Source: Amycolatopsis methanolica 239
GTDB taxonomy: Bacteria > Actinomycetota > Actinomycetes > Mycobacteriales > Pseudonocardiaceae
Length of the DNA: 64,000 nt
NCBI RefSeq assembly: GCF_000739085.1
Contig: NZ_CP009110.1
Location: 930,001-994,000, forward strand
Direction: 5' to 3'
The notes below the pieces were generated by a model, which had not been told where the DNA came from, ran no database searches, and worked only from the letters and a program-made list of their open reading frames with translations. Below are positions 17,581 to 26,879 of this stretch, one piece after another. Numbering within the stretch: the first letter of the stretch is position 1; the number at the start of each line of letters is the position of its first letter. The position numbers were made by a program, and so were the translations under genes.

Positions 17581-18323
17581 AGCGAGCGATCCTCGCACGC
17601 CCGGGGTCCCGGAACCCAGTACCGGTACCTGTGGTGCTCGGCGAACCCGAGCCGGTCGTAGAACGCCAGCGCCCCGGCGTTGTCCACCGCGACCTGGAGT
17701 ACGGCCCGCGTCGCCCCGCGCTCGGCCGCCCACGGTCCGCAGGCGGCCATCAACGCCGAGGCCAGACCGCGCCGGCGGTACCCGGGCCGGACGGCGAGCC
17801 GGGCGATGTGGAGCACGTCGTCGACCACCGCCGCACGCACCGCACCGGCTATGACACCCATCACCTCGGCGACCCCGTAGCCGATTTCGCCGGTGGTCAG
17901 CACGTGCCGTTCGGCATCCGTCGGTTCGGGCCGTCCGACGGTCAGCTCCCACCAACCCGCGGTCGGCGCGGCGAGGACGGGCACCTCGTCGGCGCCCGTG
18001 CCGAGCGGGCCGGTGAGCACGGACACCAGGTGCCCGGCCACGTGACCGGTGTTCGGCACCCAGCCCGCGGCCTCGATCGCGCGCTCGTTCGCGCTGCCGA
18101 CGACCGCGTGGGCGACGGGCGGGATGCCGTTGGCGTGGGCGAAGTCACAAACGGCCGCCAACGCGCTCGCCACCGGCACTCCCGGGTGGCCGACGGCCAG
18201 TGCGCTGTTGGCGCGTCCGGTGAACCCGCCCGCGGCGCGAAGCCGCCAGTCACCGATCTTGTCCACGGTCACCGCCGGCCAGGCCTCGGCGCAGCGGAGC
18301 TCGAGCGTCTCGGAGGAGTCCAC
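17577..18323 (-). CDS. GNAT family N-acetyltransferase
   Basis: The product is 248 aa. The C-terminal half is a clear GNAT fold: HIARLAVRPGYRRRGLASAL contains the acetyl-CoA pyrophosphate loop R/Q-x2-G-x-G/A, followed by AVLQVAVDNAGALAFYDRLG. The N-terminal half (WPAVTVDKIGDWRLRAAGGF) looks like a degenerate second GNAT domain. GTG 18323 begins the gene. It is the first gene of the F420 operon, overlapping fbiA by 4 nt, and diverges from ferredoxin. The target is unknown; similar double-GNAT layouts occur in mycothiol synthase, but the length is too short to claim that. Confidence 0.85.
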   Translation of the reverse strand: MDSSETLELRCAEAWPAVTVDKIGDWRLRAAGGFTGRANSALAVGHPGVPVASALAAVCDFAHANGIPPVAHAVVGSANERAIEAAGWVPNTGHVAGHLVSVLTGPLGTGADEVPVLAAPTAGWWELTVGRPEPTDAERHVLTTGEIGYGVAEVMGVIAGAVRAAVVDDVLHIARLAVRPGYRRRGLASALMAACGPWAAERGATRAVLQVAVDNAGALAFYDRLGFAEHHRYRYWVPGPRACEDRSL

Positions 18324-18352
18324 GTCCCCATTGTGCTCGCCGATCCCCGGAT

Positions 18353-18366
18353 TAAGGGTGGCCTTA
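18353..18366. promoter_or_regulatory. Inverted repeat between GNAT and ferredoxin genes
   Basis: TAAGG (18353-18357) and CCTTA (18362-18366) form a perfect 5-bp inverted repeat with a 4-bp spacer in the 117-bp divergent promoter region. It faintly recalls actinobacterial iron boxes, but only about half the consensus positions match. It may be an operator for either gene; evidence is weak. Confidence 0.3.
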
Positions 18367-18440
18367 CTTTGGAAGGTCCGCGCATCGGCGCGTAATGTCC
18401 AGGATCGGTAGTGGATCCTTGGACCTAGCTGGAGATCGCA

Positions 18441-18761
18441 GTGACGTACGTGATTGCCGAGCCCTGCGTCGACGTGCTCGACAAGGCGTGCATCGACGAA
18501 TGCCCCGTCGACTGCATTTACGAAGGCGACCGCATGCTCTACATCCACCCGGACGAGTGCGTGGACTGCGGTGCCTGCGAGCCGGTGTGCCCGGTCGAGG
18601 CCATCTACTACGAGGACGACGTTCCGGACGAGTGGGCCGAGTACACCAAGGCCAACGTCGACTTCTTCGACAGCCTCGGCTCGCCCGGCGGCGCCTCCAA
18701 GGTCGGCAAGACCAGCAACGATCCGCAGTGGGTCAAGGACCTGCCCCCGCAGGGCGAATGA
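18441..18761 (+). CDS. fdxA: 7Fe ferredoxin ([3Fe-4S][4Fe-4S])
   Basis: The 106-aa electron carrier has cysteines at 9, 17, 21 and 25 and a second set at 40, 43, 46 and 50 (C-x2-C-x2-C-x3-CP). This gives one 3Fe-4S and one 4Fe-4S cluster, as in mycobacterial FdxC and Streptomyces 7Fe ferredoxins. The acidic C-terminal extension is normal for the family. The start is GTG 18441. Its stop overlaps the dapC ATG as ATGA, matching the Rv1177-Rv1178 arrangement. The redox partners are unknown; coupling to an aminotransferase gene has no obvious electron-transfer logic. Confidence 0.95.
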   Translation: MTYVIAEPCVDVLDKACIDECPVDCIYEGDRMLYIHPDECVDCGACEPVCPVEAIYYEDDVPDEWAEYTKANVDFFDSLGSPGGASKVGKTSNDPQWVKDLPPQGE

Positions 18762-19852
18762 ACCGCGGCGGCGCCGGCCTGCCCGACTTTCCGTGGGACT
18801 CGCTCGCCGAGCCCACGGCGCGGGCGAAGTCCCACCCTGGCGGCCTCGTCGACCTCTCGGTCGGCACACCGGTCGACCCGGTCCCGGAGTCGATCCGCGC
18901 CGCGCTGGCGTCGGTGTCGGAGATCCCCGGGTACCCGACCACCCACGGCACGTCCGAGCTGCGTGCGGCGGCGGTCGAGGCGCTGAGCCGTCGGCACGGG
19001 GTCACCGGCGTCGATCCGGCGGCGGTGCTGCCCACGATCGGGTCCAAGGAGCTGGTCGCGTGGCTGCCGCGGCTGCTGGGCGCCGAGCCCGGCGACACCG
19101 TGGTGATCCCCGAGCTGGCCTACCCGACCTACGAGGTCGGCGCGCTGCTGGCGGGCGCCGGGATCCTGCGTGCCGACGACCCCCCACGCCTCGCCGAGCC
19201 GCCCGCGATGGTGTGGCTGAACTCGCCGTCCAACCCGACCGGGCGCGTGCTGGGCGCCGAGGCGCTGCGCGAGATCGTCGAGTGGGCGCGCGAGCGGGAC
19301 GTGATCGTGGTCTCCGACGAGTGCTACCTCGCGCTGGGCTGGGACGCCGATCCGGTGTCGATCCTGCACCCGTCGGTGTGCGGCGGCCGCCACGACAACC
19401 TGCTGGCCGTGCACTCGCTGTCGAAGTCCGCGAACCTGGCCAGCTACCGCGCCGGGTTCGTCGCCGGTGACCCGGAGCTGGTCGCCGGGCTGCTGGCGGT
19501 GCGCAAGCACGCCGGCATGATCGTGCCGCGCCCGGTCCAGGAGGCGATGACCGTCGCACTGGCCGACGACAGCGCACTGTCGCTGCAGCGCGAGCGCTAC
19601 GCCCGCCGTCGTGTGGTGCTGCAGAAGGCGTTGCAGGACAACGGTTTCCGCATCGACCACTCGGAGGCCGGGCTCTACCTGTGGGCCACCCGCGGTGAGG
19701 ACTCCTGGGAGACCGTGCGGTGGCTGTCCGAACGCGGGATCCTGGTCGCGCCGGGCACGTTCTACGGCCCCGCGGGCGGCGAGCACGTGCGGGTCGCGCT
19801 CACCGCGACCGACGAGCGCGTCGAAGTCGCCGCCGAGCGCCTCGGTCAGTAG
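18758..19852 (+). CDS. dapC: N-succinyldiaminopimelate aminotransferase
   Basis: The 364-aa fold type I PLP enzyme makes N-succinyl-LL-DAP in the succinylase branch of lysine and meso-DAP synthesis. SNPTG is at 157-161, SDECY binds the cofactor ring, and the PLP lysine is K223 in [18 protein letters not shown] 18758 overlaps the ferredoxin stop; earlier in-frame sequence lies inside ferredoxin. dapD and dapE lie 3-5 kb further on, consistent with one pathway. Its 3' end overlaps a convergent TetR gene by 7 bp. Confidence 0.92.
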   Translation: MNRGGAGLPDFPWDSLAEPTARAKSHPGGLVDLSVGTPVDPVPESIRAALASVSEIPGYPTTHGTSELRAAAVEALSRRHGVTGVDPAAVLPTIGSKELVAWLPRLLGAEPGDTVVIPELAYPTYEVGALLAGAGILRADDPPRLAEPPAMVWLNSPSNPTGRVLGAEALREIVEWARERDVIVVSDECYLALGWDADPVSILHPSVCGGRHDNLLAVHSLSKSANLASYRAGFVAGDPELVAGLLAVRKHAGMIVPRPVQEAMTVALADDSALSLQRERYARRRVVLQKALQDNGFRIDHSEAGLYLWATRGEDSWETVRWLSERGILVAPGTFYGPAGGEHVRVALTATDERVEVAAERLGQ

Positions 19853-20442
19853 TCGCGGCCGGTGAGGCCTCGGTAGACGAACCGGGTGAGGGCTTCGAGC
19901 GCCTCTTCTTCGGACATGTCCACGACTCCGTCGTGCCACTGCCGGACGAAGGTCTCGGCCGCCGTGGTCATCATCGTGACGCTCGCGAGCGGGGTGCCGG
20001 GCAGGCGGTGGCCTGCCTTGGTCACGTAGTCGACGTGGTCGGTCAGCTCCTCGTTCTGCGCCCGGGTGAACTCCGCGAGCTTGCGGGCGAAGTCCGCGTT
20101 GACCATCGCCGCATGCTGCAGCGCGCGCAGGGTCGGCGCGTGCTCGCGGTAGAAGCGCCAGTACGCCTCGACGTGGAAGCGGACCGCCGCGGGGTCGGCG
20201 AAGTCCGGGCTGTGGCCCGGCTGGTCGGCGCTCTCGTCGCCGGCTTCCTCCAGGTCCGCCAGCAGTGATTCGAGCAGCTCTTCCTTGCCGGCGAAGTGGT
20301 TGTAGAACGATCCGGCCGCCCGGCCCGCCTCCGCCGCGATGTCGGTGATCTTCGTGTTCAGGTAGCCACGCGTGGCGAACAGTCGCTGCGCCGCGGCCTT
20401 CAGCGCGGCCTCGGTCTCCGCGGCCTTCTCCTTGCGCTTCAC
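19846..20442 (-). CDS. TetR/AcrR family transcriptional repressor
   Basis: The product is 198 aa. After a lysine-rich start (KRKEKAAETE) the DNA-binding domain contains TKITDIAAEAGRAAGSFYNH (about residues 33-52). The remainder is a helical ligand domain with VDMSEEEALEALTRFVYRGL near the end. GTG 20442 follows AAGGAGG at ideal spacing. It diverges from the FAD monooxygenase with 37 bp between starts, where two tandem TGAAT-N4-ATTCA sites lie. Such pairs often sense the aromatic substrate of the oxygenase. Since the oxygenase is frameshifted, the regulator may now control only itself. Confidence 0.9.
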   Translation of the reverse strand: MKRKEKAAETEAALKAAAQRLFATRGYLNTKITDIAAEAGRAAGSFYNHFAGKEELLESLLADLEEAGDESADQPGHSPDFADPAAVRFHVEAYWRFYREHAPTLRALQHAAMVNADFARKLAEFTRAQNEELTDHVDYVTKAGHRLPGTPLASVTMMTTAAETFVRQWHDGVVDMSEEEALEALTRFVYRGLTGRDY

Positions 20443-20479
20443 GGCACCTCCTTGACGGGAGCACGCTAGCAAGTCCGTC

Positions 20480-21890
20480 ATGAATTCTAATTCAGTGAAT
20501 GGAGATTCAGCGTTGGACGTGTTGATCGCGGGCGCAGGACCGGCCGGACTGGCCCTGGCCATCGATCTCGCCCGGCGCGGCATCGGCGTGCGGATCGTCG
20601 ACAAAGCGACCGAGTTCTTCCGCGGCTCCCGGGGCGACGGGCTGCAGCCGCGCACGCTGGAGGTGTTCGACGACCTCGGGGTCATCGACGCCGTGCTGGC
20701 CGCGGGCCGCGAGATACCGGCCTTCCGAGTGCACCTCGATGGTGAGTACGTCATGGAGCGCCGGATGGGCGAGCGGCGCGAGCCGGCACCCGACGTGCCC
20801 TACCCGAACGGCTGGGTGCTGGGGCAGTCGCAGACCGAGGGCATCCTGCGCGACCGCCTGGCCGAGTTCGGGGTGCGCGTCGAGCTGGGCGCGGAGTTGA
20901 CCGGCTTCACGCAGGACGGCGCGGGGGTCACCGCGGAGCTGTCGACCGGCGAGACGGTGCGCGCGGACTACCTGGTCGGCGCCGACGGCGGGCGCAGCTT
21001 CGTGCGGAAGGCGCTGGGGATCGAGTTCGAGGGCGGCACTGACGAGTCGGTGAAGATGCTGCTCGGCGACGTCGAGGCCGACCTGGACCCGGAGTTCGGC
21101 TACTGGTTCGCGCGCGCGGCGGATCCGGGCAGCGGGGTCATGATGAGCCCGCTGCCCGGGATCGGCCTGTTCCAGTTCGGCGCGCCGCTGGGGGAGGCCG
21201 ACGCGGAGCCGACGGCGGAGACGCTCCAGTCCATTCTGGACGGTCTGAACGCGGGGGTGCGGCTCGGGGAGCTGGCGTGGTCGACGGTGTGGCGGCCGAA
21301 CGTGCGCCTGGCGAAGCGGTTCCGGGAGGGTCGGGTGGTTCCTGACCGGCGACGCGGCGCACGTCCACCCGCCGACCGGTGGGCAGGGGCTGAACACGAG
21401 CGTGCAGGACGCCTACAACCTGGGCTGGAAGCTGGCCGACGGCTCACCCGAGCTGCTGGACAGCTACGAAACCGAGCGGCGCGCGGTGGCCGAGCGGGTG
21501 CTGGGGATCTCCTCGGAGCTGCTGCGCAGGCACCTGGACGGCGACGAGCGGGCCCACGAACGCGGTGCGGACACCCAGCAGCTCGACATCAGCTACCGGG
21601 TGTCGGACGAGCCGGGCCTCGCTGTGGGGGACCGGGCACCGGACGCGCCGGTCCTCGACGACAGTGGCGCGAAGGTCCGCCTGTTCGACCTGTTCCGCGG
21701 CCCGCACGCCACGAGGCTGCTCTTCGACGGCGACGCACCGGACGAGCCGCACACCTATGCGGTGCTGCGCCCGGGGGCGGAGGCGGCGGGGCGGTACGTC
21801 GTTGATGCCGAGGGCTTCGCGTTCTCTGCCTACGACGCGAAGGAGGTCGTCGTGCGGCCGGACGGTTATGTGGGTGCGCTGATCCGCTAG
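20480..21890 (+). pseudogene. FAD-dependent aromatic monooxygenase, frameshifted
   Basis: This is a group A flavoprotein hydroxylase. The N-terminal part has DVLIAGAGPAGLALAIDLAR (FAD binding) and LVGADGGRSFVRKALGI. Reading stays in one frame up to RFREGRVV at about 21338. The expected continuation, FLTGDAAHVHPPTGGQGLN and the C-terminal domain to 21890, is in another frame. A single extra base at about 21338 restores GRVFLTGDAAH. As written, the product would lose the second FAD motif and be inactive. It could be a true mutation or a sequencing error. The start is ATG 20480 or TTG 20513. Confidence 0.85.
20481..20509. promoter_or_regulatory. Tandem TetR operator TGAAT-N4-ATTCA x2
   Basis: Two 14-bp inverted repeats, TGAAT-TCTA-ATTCA (20481-20494) and TGAAT-GGAG-ATTCA (20496-20509), stand 15 bp apart. 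Identical arms with different spacers are strong evidence for a real binding site. They overlap the first codons if the monooxygenase starts at ATG 20480. A downstream TTG 20513 with GGAG 8 nt before it would place them in the promoter. Confidence 0.75.
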
Positions 21891-21932
21891 CCGGGGGCGG
21901 CCGCTGGTGAGCGGGCGGCGGTTGGCGGCGGG

Positions 21933-22877
21933 CTAGCCGCAGACCTTGGTGGCCGCCGCGTCCACGTCTGCCAGCACCGCCGTCCAGGTGGCCCGTGCGG
22001 TGGCTCGCCGCCTCAGTTCGCGCTCCGCGATGCGGCCCGCGACGAAACCGACGGCGGTCTCGTCCGTCGCGGCGAGGAGCGCCCGCATCCGCTCGGCGGC
22101 CACCACCGCGTCCTGGTGGTCGCCCAGCACGTCCTGCAGCCGCTTCGTCGCCTTGATCAGCTCGCGCACCTGCGTGACCTGCTTCTTCCGCGCCACCGAC
22201 TTCGCCGTCTCCGCCGCGTACCGCAGGCGCTTGCCGTGGATCCGCAGCTCGTGCAGCTCGGCGTCCGGCGGGTCGGCCGGCAGCGCGGCCACCGCCTTCG
22301 TCAGCTTCCGGTACGGCTTGCGCACCACGGCGGCGACGTCGACCGGCCCGGGCGCGGCGCCGGGGGTGAGCTGCAGCTCCGTCAGCACCAGCCGCGCCGT
22401 CGACCGCAACAGCGCCGCGTACCGGGCGCTGCCGAGGCGCCGGTTCAGGCGGCGCTTCGCCTTAGCGCGTTCCGCGACGAAGATCCGCACCAGCCGCGCG
22501 CCCGCCTGCTGGTCGGACTCGTCGAACGACGCGACCGTGGCCCGCAGGTGGTCGATCAGCACGTCGTGGTCGCGCACCTCGCCGAGCCCGGCGCCGAGCC
22601 ACTTGAGCTCGGCCCGCACGTCGTCGCCCGCCGGCCCCAGCAGCTTCAACGCGCTGCGGAGCCGGCGGACGGCGACGCGCATCTGGTGCAGGTCCTCGGG
22701 ATCGGCGCCGGAGCGCGTGCCCGGCTCGTGGGCGAGCATCGCGCGCAGCTGCTCGTCGATCCGCGCCCGCAGCATGGACTCCGGGGTGTCGCGGGGGCCG
22801 GTTGTCAGCGGCGCCTCGGGCAGACCCAGATCACCGGCGGTCACGACACGGGATGACAACGCGGCGGTGCTCACCAC
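21933..22877 (-). CDS. CHAD domain protein (polyphosphate-associated)
   Basis: The product is 314 aa. The CHAD fold spans about residues 32-310 and contains the conserved histidines and basic residues expected to bind polyphosphate: LHQMRVAVRRLRSALKL near residue 64, EVRDHDVLIDHLR, and ELHELRIHGKRLRYAAE. It lacks an N-terminal CYTH catalytic domain, so it is a stand-alone binder rather than a triphosphatase. The start is a GTG-GTG pair at 22877. It sits 33 bp upstream of a same-strand dapD start only in the sense of gene order; no functional link to DAP synthesis is known. Confidence 0.88.
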   Translation of the reverse strand: MVSTAALSSRVVTAGDLGLPEAPLTTGPRDTPESMLRARIDEQLRAMLAHEPGTRSGADPEDLHQMRVAVRRLRSALKLLGPAGDDVRAELKWLGAGLGEVRDHDVLIDHLRATVASFDESDQQAGARLVRIFVAERAKAKRRLNRRLGSARYAALLRSTARLVLTELQLTPGAAPGPVDVAAVVRKPYRKLTKAVAALPADPPDAELHELRIHGKRLRYAAETAKSVARKKQVTQVRELIKATKRLQDVLGDHQDAVVAAERMRALLAATDETAVGFVAGRIAERELRRRATARATWTAVLADVDAAATKVCG

Positions 22878-22910
22878 ATGAATGATAGGTGAACGAAAAT
22901 CGCACCCCGG

Positions 22911-23891
22911 TCAGTTGGCGTGCAGCATCTCGTTCAGCTCGATGCCGGCCCCGGTCCGCGGAACGGCTTCGACCGCACCGGTCTCGGAGTTGCGCCGGAA
23001 CAACGCGCCGGAGATCCCGGACAGCTCACGCGCCTTGACGGTCTTGCCCTCGACCACGACCTTCGTCCCGGCCGTGACGTAGAGCCCGGCCTCGACCACC
23101 GAGTCGTCGCCGAGTGAGATGCCGACCCCGCCGTTCGCGCCGATCAGGCAGCGCTCGCCGAGCGAGATGACCTCCTTGCCGCCGCCGGACAGCGTGCCCA
23201 TGATCGACGCGCCGCCGCCGACGTCGGTGCCGTCGCCCACGACCACACCCGCCGAGATGCGGCCCTCGACCATCGACGCGCCGAGCGTGCCCGCGTTGAA
23301 GTTCACGAAGCCCTCGTGCATGACGGTGGTGCCGTTGGCCAGGTGCGCGCCGAGGCGCACGCGGTCGGCGTCGCCGATCCGGACGCCGGCGGGCATCACG
23401 TAGTCGACCATGCGCGGGAACTTGTCGACGCTGTAGACGGTGACCGGGCCGCGCGCCCGCAGCCGCAGCCGGGTCTGCTCGAAGCCGTCGACCGGGCACG
23501 GGCCGTGGTTGGTCCACACGACGTTGGCCAGCAGGCCGAAGATGCCGTCCAGGTTCTGCCCGTGCGGCTGCACCAGGCGGTGCGACAGCAGGTGCAGGCG
23601 CAGGTAGATGTCGTGCGCGTCGGCTGGGGCCTGCGCGAGCGTGCCGATGGTGGTGCGGACGGCGACCACCTCGACGCCGCGGGCCTCGTCCGGGCCGAGC
23701 AGCGCGGCGGCGGCCTCGCCGAGCACCTCGGCGGCCTGCTCGCGGGTCAGCCGCTCGGTTCCGCTGGTGCCGGGCTCGCCCAGCTTGGGCTGCGGGAACC
23801 AGGTGTCCAGCACGGTCCCGTCGGTGGTGACGGTGGCCAGGCCGACGCCGTGCGCACCGGTGGTCTCGGGGTTGGGGCTCTGCTCGCTCAC
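22911..23891 (-). CDS. dapD: 2,3,4,5-tetrahydropyridine-2,6-dicarboxylate N-succinyltransferase
   Basis: The 326-aa enzyme is of the actinobacterial (Rv1201c-like) class. It transfers succinyl from succinyl-CoA to tetrahydrodipicolinate. The N-terminal domain (to about 160) ends in [21 protein letters not shown] left-handed beta-helix of hexapeptide repeats follows, with [20 protein letters not shown] and [23 protein letters not shown] 23891 is the start. Divergent dapE begins about 480 bp away across a lipoprotein gene. Together with dapC and dapE it gives three of the four succinylase-branch steps in 7 kb. Confidence 0.95.
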   Translation of the reverse strand: MSEQSPNPETTGAHGVGLATVTTDGTVLDTWFPQPKLGEPGTSGTERLTREQAAEVLGEAAAALLGPDEARGVEVVAVRTTIGTLAQAPADAHDIYLRLHLLSHRLVQPHGQNLDGIFGLLANVVWTNHGPCPVDGFEQTRLRLRARGPVTVYSVDKFPRMVDYVMPAGVRIGDADRVRLGAHLANGTTVMHEGFVNFNAGTLGASMVEGRISAGVVVGDGTDVGGGASIMGTLSGGGKEVISLGERCLIGANGGVGISLGDDSVVEAGLYVTAGTKVVVEGKTVKARELSGISGALFRRNSETGAVEAVPRTGAGIELNEMLHAN

Positions 23892-23906
23892 GGCCCCAAC
23901 CGTAAC

Positions 23907-24341
23907 TCAGCCGGTCACGAGCTGGGTGTCCACCAGTTGCTTGACCGACCTCAGGCTGTCGGAGATCGCGGTCAGCGCCGTGGTGCACGCCCCGCCCGGG
24001 TCGGCGACGGCGTCGCAGTGGCCGCCGCGGTAGTCGCCGATGGCCTTTTCCAGGCCGTTCGCGGCCGCTACCAGGTCCGGGTGCTTGGTGCCGGCCTGCT
24101 CGCGGACCAGTCCCGGCGTGCTGCCCAGTTCGGTGACGTACTTGCCGCAGCCGCGCGGGGTCTGCCCGGCCGGGTCGCGGAAGCAGGTGTCCGCGGTGAG
24201 GGCGTTGAGCTTGACCGACAGGGCGTAGGGCGTCTCCGCCTGGCCCGCGCCGCCCTTCGGGGTCGGGCCGGCCTCGTTCGAACAGCCGGCCAGCACGAGT
24301 GCCAGCGCACCGAGCGTGATCAGGGCCTTCCACGTGCGCAT
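23907..24341 (-). CDS. Putative lipoprotein of unknown function
   Basis: The product is 144 aa. A signal peptide with hydrophobic core LITLGALALVLAGC gives a lipobox with Cys20 as the lipidated residue. The mature part has four more cysteines (CFRDPAG, RGCGK, GHCD, GACTT), so one or two disulfides are likely outside the membrane. ATG 24341 is preferred over an upstream GTG because the signal peptide then has normal length. It lies 15 bp before the dapD start on the same strand and 34 bp from divergent dapE. No known domain is recognised. Confidence 0.78.
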   Translation of the reverse strand: MRTWKALITLGALALVLAGCSNEAGPTPKGGAGQAETPYALSVKLNALTADTCFRDPAGQTPRGCGKYVTELGSTPGLVREQAGTKHPDLVAAANGLEKAIGDYRGGHCDAVADPGGACTTALTAISDSLRSVKQLVDTQLVTG

Positions 24342-24375
24342 CCGCCCACCGTACGACACCCCCTAGAGTCGGGAC

Positions 24376-25452
24376 ATGACGACTCTCGACCTGCACGCCG
24401 ACCCCGTCGACCTGACCGCCGCGCTGGTGGACGTCCAGAGCGTGTCCGGACAGGAGGTGGCGCTGGCCGACGCGGTGCAGGCCGCGTTGCTCGCGCAGGC
24501 CGGGCACCTCGAAGTGGTGCGCAACGGGGACGCCGTGCTGGCCAGGACGAACCTCGGCAGGCCCTCCCGCGTGGTGCTGGCCGGGCACCTGGACACGGTG
24601 CCGGTCAACGAGAACCTGCCGGTGCGCCGCGAGGGTTCCGGCGACGACGAGGTGCTGCACGGGCTCGGCACGGTCGACATGAAGGGCGGTGACGCGGTGT
24701 TCCTGCACCTGGCCGCCACGGTCACCGAGCCGCGTCACGACGTCACGTTCGTGTTCTACGACAACGAGGAGGTCGAGGCCGTGCGCAACGGTCTCGGCCG
24801 GATCGAGCGGGAGTTGCCGGAGTGGCTGGCGGGTGACCTGGCCATCGTCGGGGAGCCGTCGAACGCGGTCATCGAGGCCGGCTGCCAGGGCACCATGCGG
24901 GTCGAACTGCGCCAGACCGGCAAGCGCGCGCACACCGCGCGGGCGTGGATGGGCGTCAACGCGATCCACGCGCTCGGCGAGCCGCTGCGGCGGCTGGAGG
25001 CCTACGAGGCGCGGGTGGTCGACATCGACGGCCTGACCTATCGCGAGGGCCTGCAGGCCGTGCGGATCGCCGGCGGAGTGGCGGGCAACGTCGTGCCGGA
25101 CGAGGCCGTGCTCGCGGTGAACTTCCGGTTCGCCCCGGACCGCAGCCCGGAACAGGCCGAAAAGCACCTGCGCGAGGTGTTCGACGGCTACGAACTGTCC
25201 GTTGTGGACCTCTCGCCGGGCGCGCTGCCCGGGCTGACCGCCCCGGCGACGGCCGAGCTGGTCCAGGCCGCCGGGGGCGAGGTGGCGGCGAAGCTGGGGT
25301 GGACGGACGTCGCCCGGTTCGCCGCGCTCGGCATGGCCGCGGTGAACTTCGGTCCCGGGAACCCGACCCTCGCGCACACCCGCGAGGAGCACGTCGCGGC
25401 GCGGGAGATCCGGCAGGTCACGCGCGTGCTGCGGGACTTCCTGGGCCAGTAA
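24376..25452 (+). CDS. dapE: Succinyl-diaminopimelate desuccinylase
   Basis: The 358-aa M20 dizinc hydrolase releases LL-DAP from N-succinyl-LL-DAP. H71 and D73 in GHLDTVP are metal ligand and catalytic partner. D101 in TVDMKGGD bridges the metals, and E131-E132 in DNEEVEA supply the general base and a ligand. The lid/dimer domain lies around residues 170-290 and a final metal histidine in AHTREEH. ATG 24376 is the start. It is followed 10 bp later by a LOG-family gene. The role is in peptidoglycan and lysine precursor supply. Confidence 0.94.
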   Translation: MTTLDLHADPVDLTAALVDVQSVSGQEVALADAVQAALLAQAGHLEVVRNGDAVLARTNLGRPSRVVLAGHLDTVPVNENLPVRREGSGDDEVLHGLGTVDMKGGDAVFLHLAATVTEPRHDVTFVFYDNEEVEAVRNGLGRIERELPEWLAGDLAIVGEPSNAVIEAGCQGTMRVELRQTGKRAHTARAWMGVNAIHALGEPLRRLEAYEARVVDIDGLTYREGLQAVRIAGGVAGNVVPDEAVLAVNFRFAPDRSPEQAEKHLREVFDGYELSVVDLSPGALPGLTAPATAELVQAAGGEVAAKLGWTDVARFAALGMAAVNFGPGNPTLAHTREEHVAAREIRQVTRVLRDFLGQ

Positions 25453-25462
25453 GCTCGGCGGC

Positions 25463-26248
25463 GTGACAGGGCCAGAAGTGGACGGAACGTCCGAGTATCC
25501 CGAGCACCCGCGGGAGAAGCAGCGGGGGCCGGTCGTGCTGCGCCGCGAGCGTCGCATCGAGCCGACCACCACCGACCAGCGCCTCCTCGACTCGCGCGGG
25601 CCCAGCGACTGGGTGCACACCGACCCGTGGCGGGTCATGCGCATCCAGGCCGAGTTCGTCGAGGGCTTCGGCGCGCTGGCCGAGGTGCCGCGCGCGGTCA
25701 CCGTGTTCGGATCGGCCCGCACGCCCCGCGACCACCCCGAGTACGAGCTGGGCCGCAAGATCGGCGCGGGCCTGGCGAACGCCGGGTTCGCGGTGATCAC
25801 CGGTGGCGGGCCGGGCGCGATGGAGGCCGTCAACCGCGGCGCGTCCGAGGCGGGCGGGCTGTCCATCGGGCTCGGCATCGAGCTGCCGTTCGAGCAGGGC
25901 CTGAACCCGTGGGTCGATCTCGGGGTGAACTTCCGGTATTTCTTCACCCGCAAGACGATGTTCATCAAGTACGCGCAGGCGTTCATCTGCCTGCCCGGTG
26001 GGTTCGGCACACTGGACGAGCTGTTCGAGGCGCTCACCCTGGTCCAGACCAAGAAGGTGACGAAGTTCCCGGTGGTCCTGTTCGGACGGTCCTACTGGGG
26101 CGGGCTCTACGACTGGGTCCGGGACTCGGTGCACGCCCAGGGCAAGATCAGTGACAAGGACCTGGCGCTGCTGCACCTCACCGACGACGTCGACGAGGCG
26201 GTGGCGATGGTCGAGGAGGCCTACAAGGCCTGGGAGGACACCCACTAA
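25463..26248 (+). CDS. LOG family protein (TIGR00730), longer paralogue
   Basis: The product is 261 aa. A Rossmann-like core carries VFGSARTPRDHPEYELGR, ITGGGPGAMEAVNRGA and the family signature PGGFGTLDELFEALTL, where family members bind and hydrolyse nucleotide 5'-monophosphates (cytokinin-activating or purine-scavenging lyases). An N-terminal basic extension of about 60 residues precedes the core. The start is GTG 25463. The next gene is a second LOG protein beginning at the base after its stop, so the pair is co-translated. The exact substrate is not evident. Confidence 0.88.
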   Translation: MTGPEVDGTSEYPEHPREKQRGPVVLRRERRIEPTTTDQRLLDSRGPSDWVHTDPWRVMRIQAEFVEGFGALAEVPRAVTVFGSARTPRDHPEYELGRKIGAGLANAGFAVITGGGPGAMEAVNRGASEAGGLSIGLGIELPFEQGLNPWVDLGVNFRYFFTRKTMFIKYAQAFICLPGGFGTLDELFEALTLVQTKKVTKFPVVLFGRSYWGGLYDWVRDSVHAQGKISDKDLALLHLTDDVDEAVAMVEEAYKAWEDTH

Positions 26249-26815
26249 GTGAAGCGCATCTGTGTGTTCTGCGGTTCTTCCGGCGGCGGCGACCCGGTGT
26301 ACGTGGACGCCGCCACGGCGCTCGGCAAGCTGCTCGCCGAACGCGGCATCGGACTGGTTTACGGCGGCGCGAGCGTCGGCCTGATGGGCGCGGTCGCCGA
26401 CGGCGCGCTCGCGGCGGGCGGCGAGGTGATCGGCGTGATCCCGGAGCACCTCAAGCGGGTGGAGATCGCCCACGCGGGCCTGTCGGAGCTCGTGGTGACC
26501 GCCGACATGCACGAACGCAAGGCGAAGATGGCCGAGTATGCCGACGCGTTCCTGGCCCTGCCCGGCGGCGCCGGGACGCTGGAGGAGCTGGCCGAGGTCT
26601 GGACCTGGGCCCAGCTGGGTCTGCACGGGAAGCCGATCGGCCTGCTCGACGTGCGCGGGTACTACCGCCCGTTCCAGGAGTTCATCGACCACATGGTCAC
26701 CGAGAAGTTCCTGCGCCCGGAACACCGGGACCTGGTCTTCGTCGACGAGGACCCCGCCTCTCTCCTGGACGCCTTCGCAAAGTACGAGGCCCCCACCACC
26801 GCCAAGTGGCAGTAA
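26249..26815 (+). CDS. LOG family protein (cytokinin riboside phosphoribohydrolase-like)
   Basis: The 188-aa length is typical of plant LOG and Rv1205. RICVFCGSSGG starts the fold, VYGGASVGLMGAVADGAL binds phosphate, and the catalytic PGGAGTLEELAEVWTWAQLG carries the conserved PGGxGTxxE. GTG 26249 follows the previous stop with no gap. Rv1205 in M. tuberculosis lies in the same gene neighbourhood (dapE-LOG-gpgS) and is reported to produce cytokinins. Here a tandem paralogue is present as well. A hairpin follows at 26880-26929. Confidence 0.92.
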   Translation: MKRICVFCGSSGGGDPVYVDAATALGKLLAERGIGLVYGGASVGLMGAVADGALAAGGEVIGVIPEHLKRVEIAHAGLSELVVTADMHERKAKMAEYADAFLALPGGAGTLEELAEVWTWAQLGLHGKPIGLLDVRGYYRPFQEFIDHMVTEKFLRPEHRDLVFVDEDPASLLDAFAKYEAPTTAKWQ

Positions 26816-26879
26816 GAGCAGTCACCAACAGCAAACCGCCACCCGGCACTGAAAGCCAACCACCCCACGAGCCAGCCCT

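Noticed and set aside
18353-18366. Iron box (IdeR/DmdR) upstream of ferredoxin
   Set aside because: Only about half the consensus positions match, so it is kept only as an unassigned inverted repeat.
23026-26052. Open frame of about 1000 codons on the minus strand
   Set aside because: Arginine/histidine-rich shadow of dapD, dapE and LOG genes; stop-free frames are common at this GC content.
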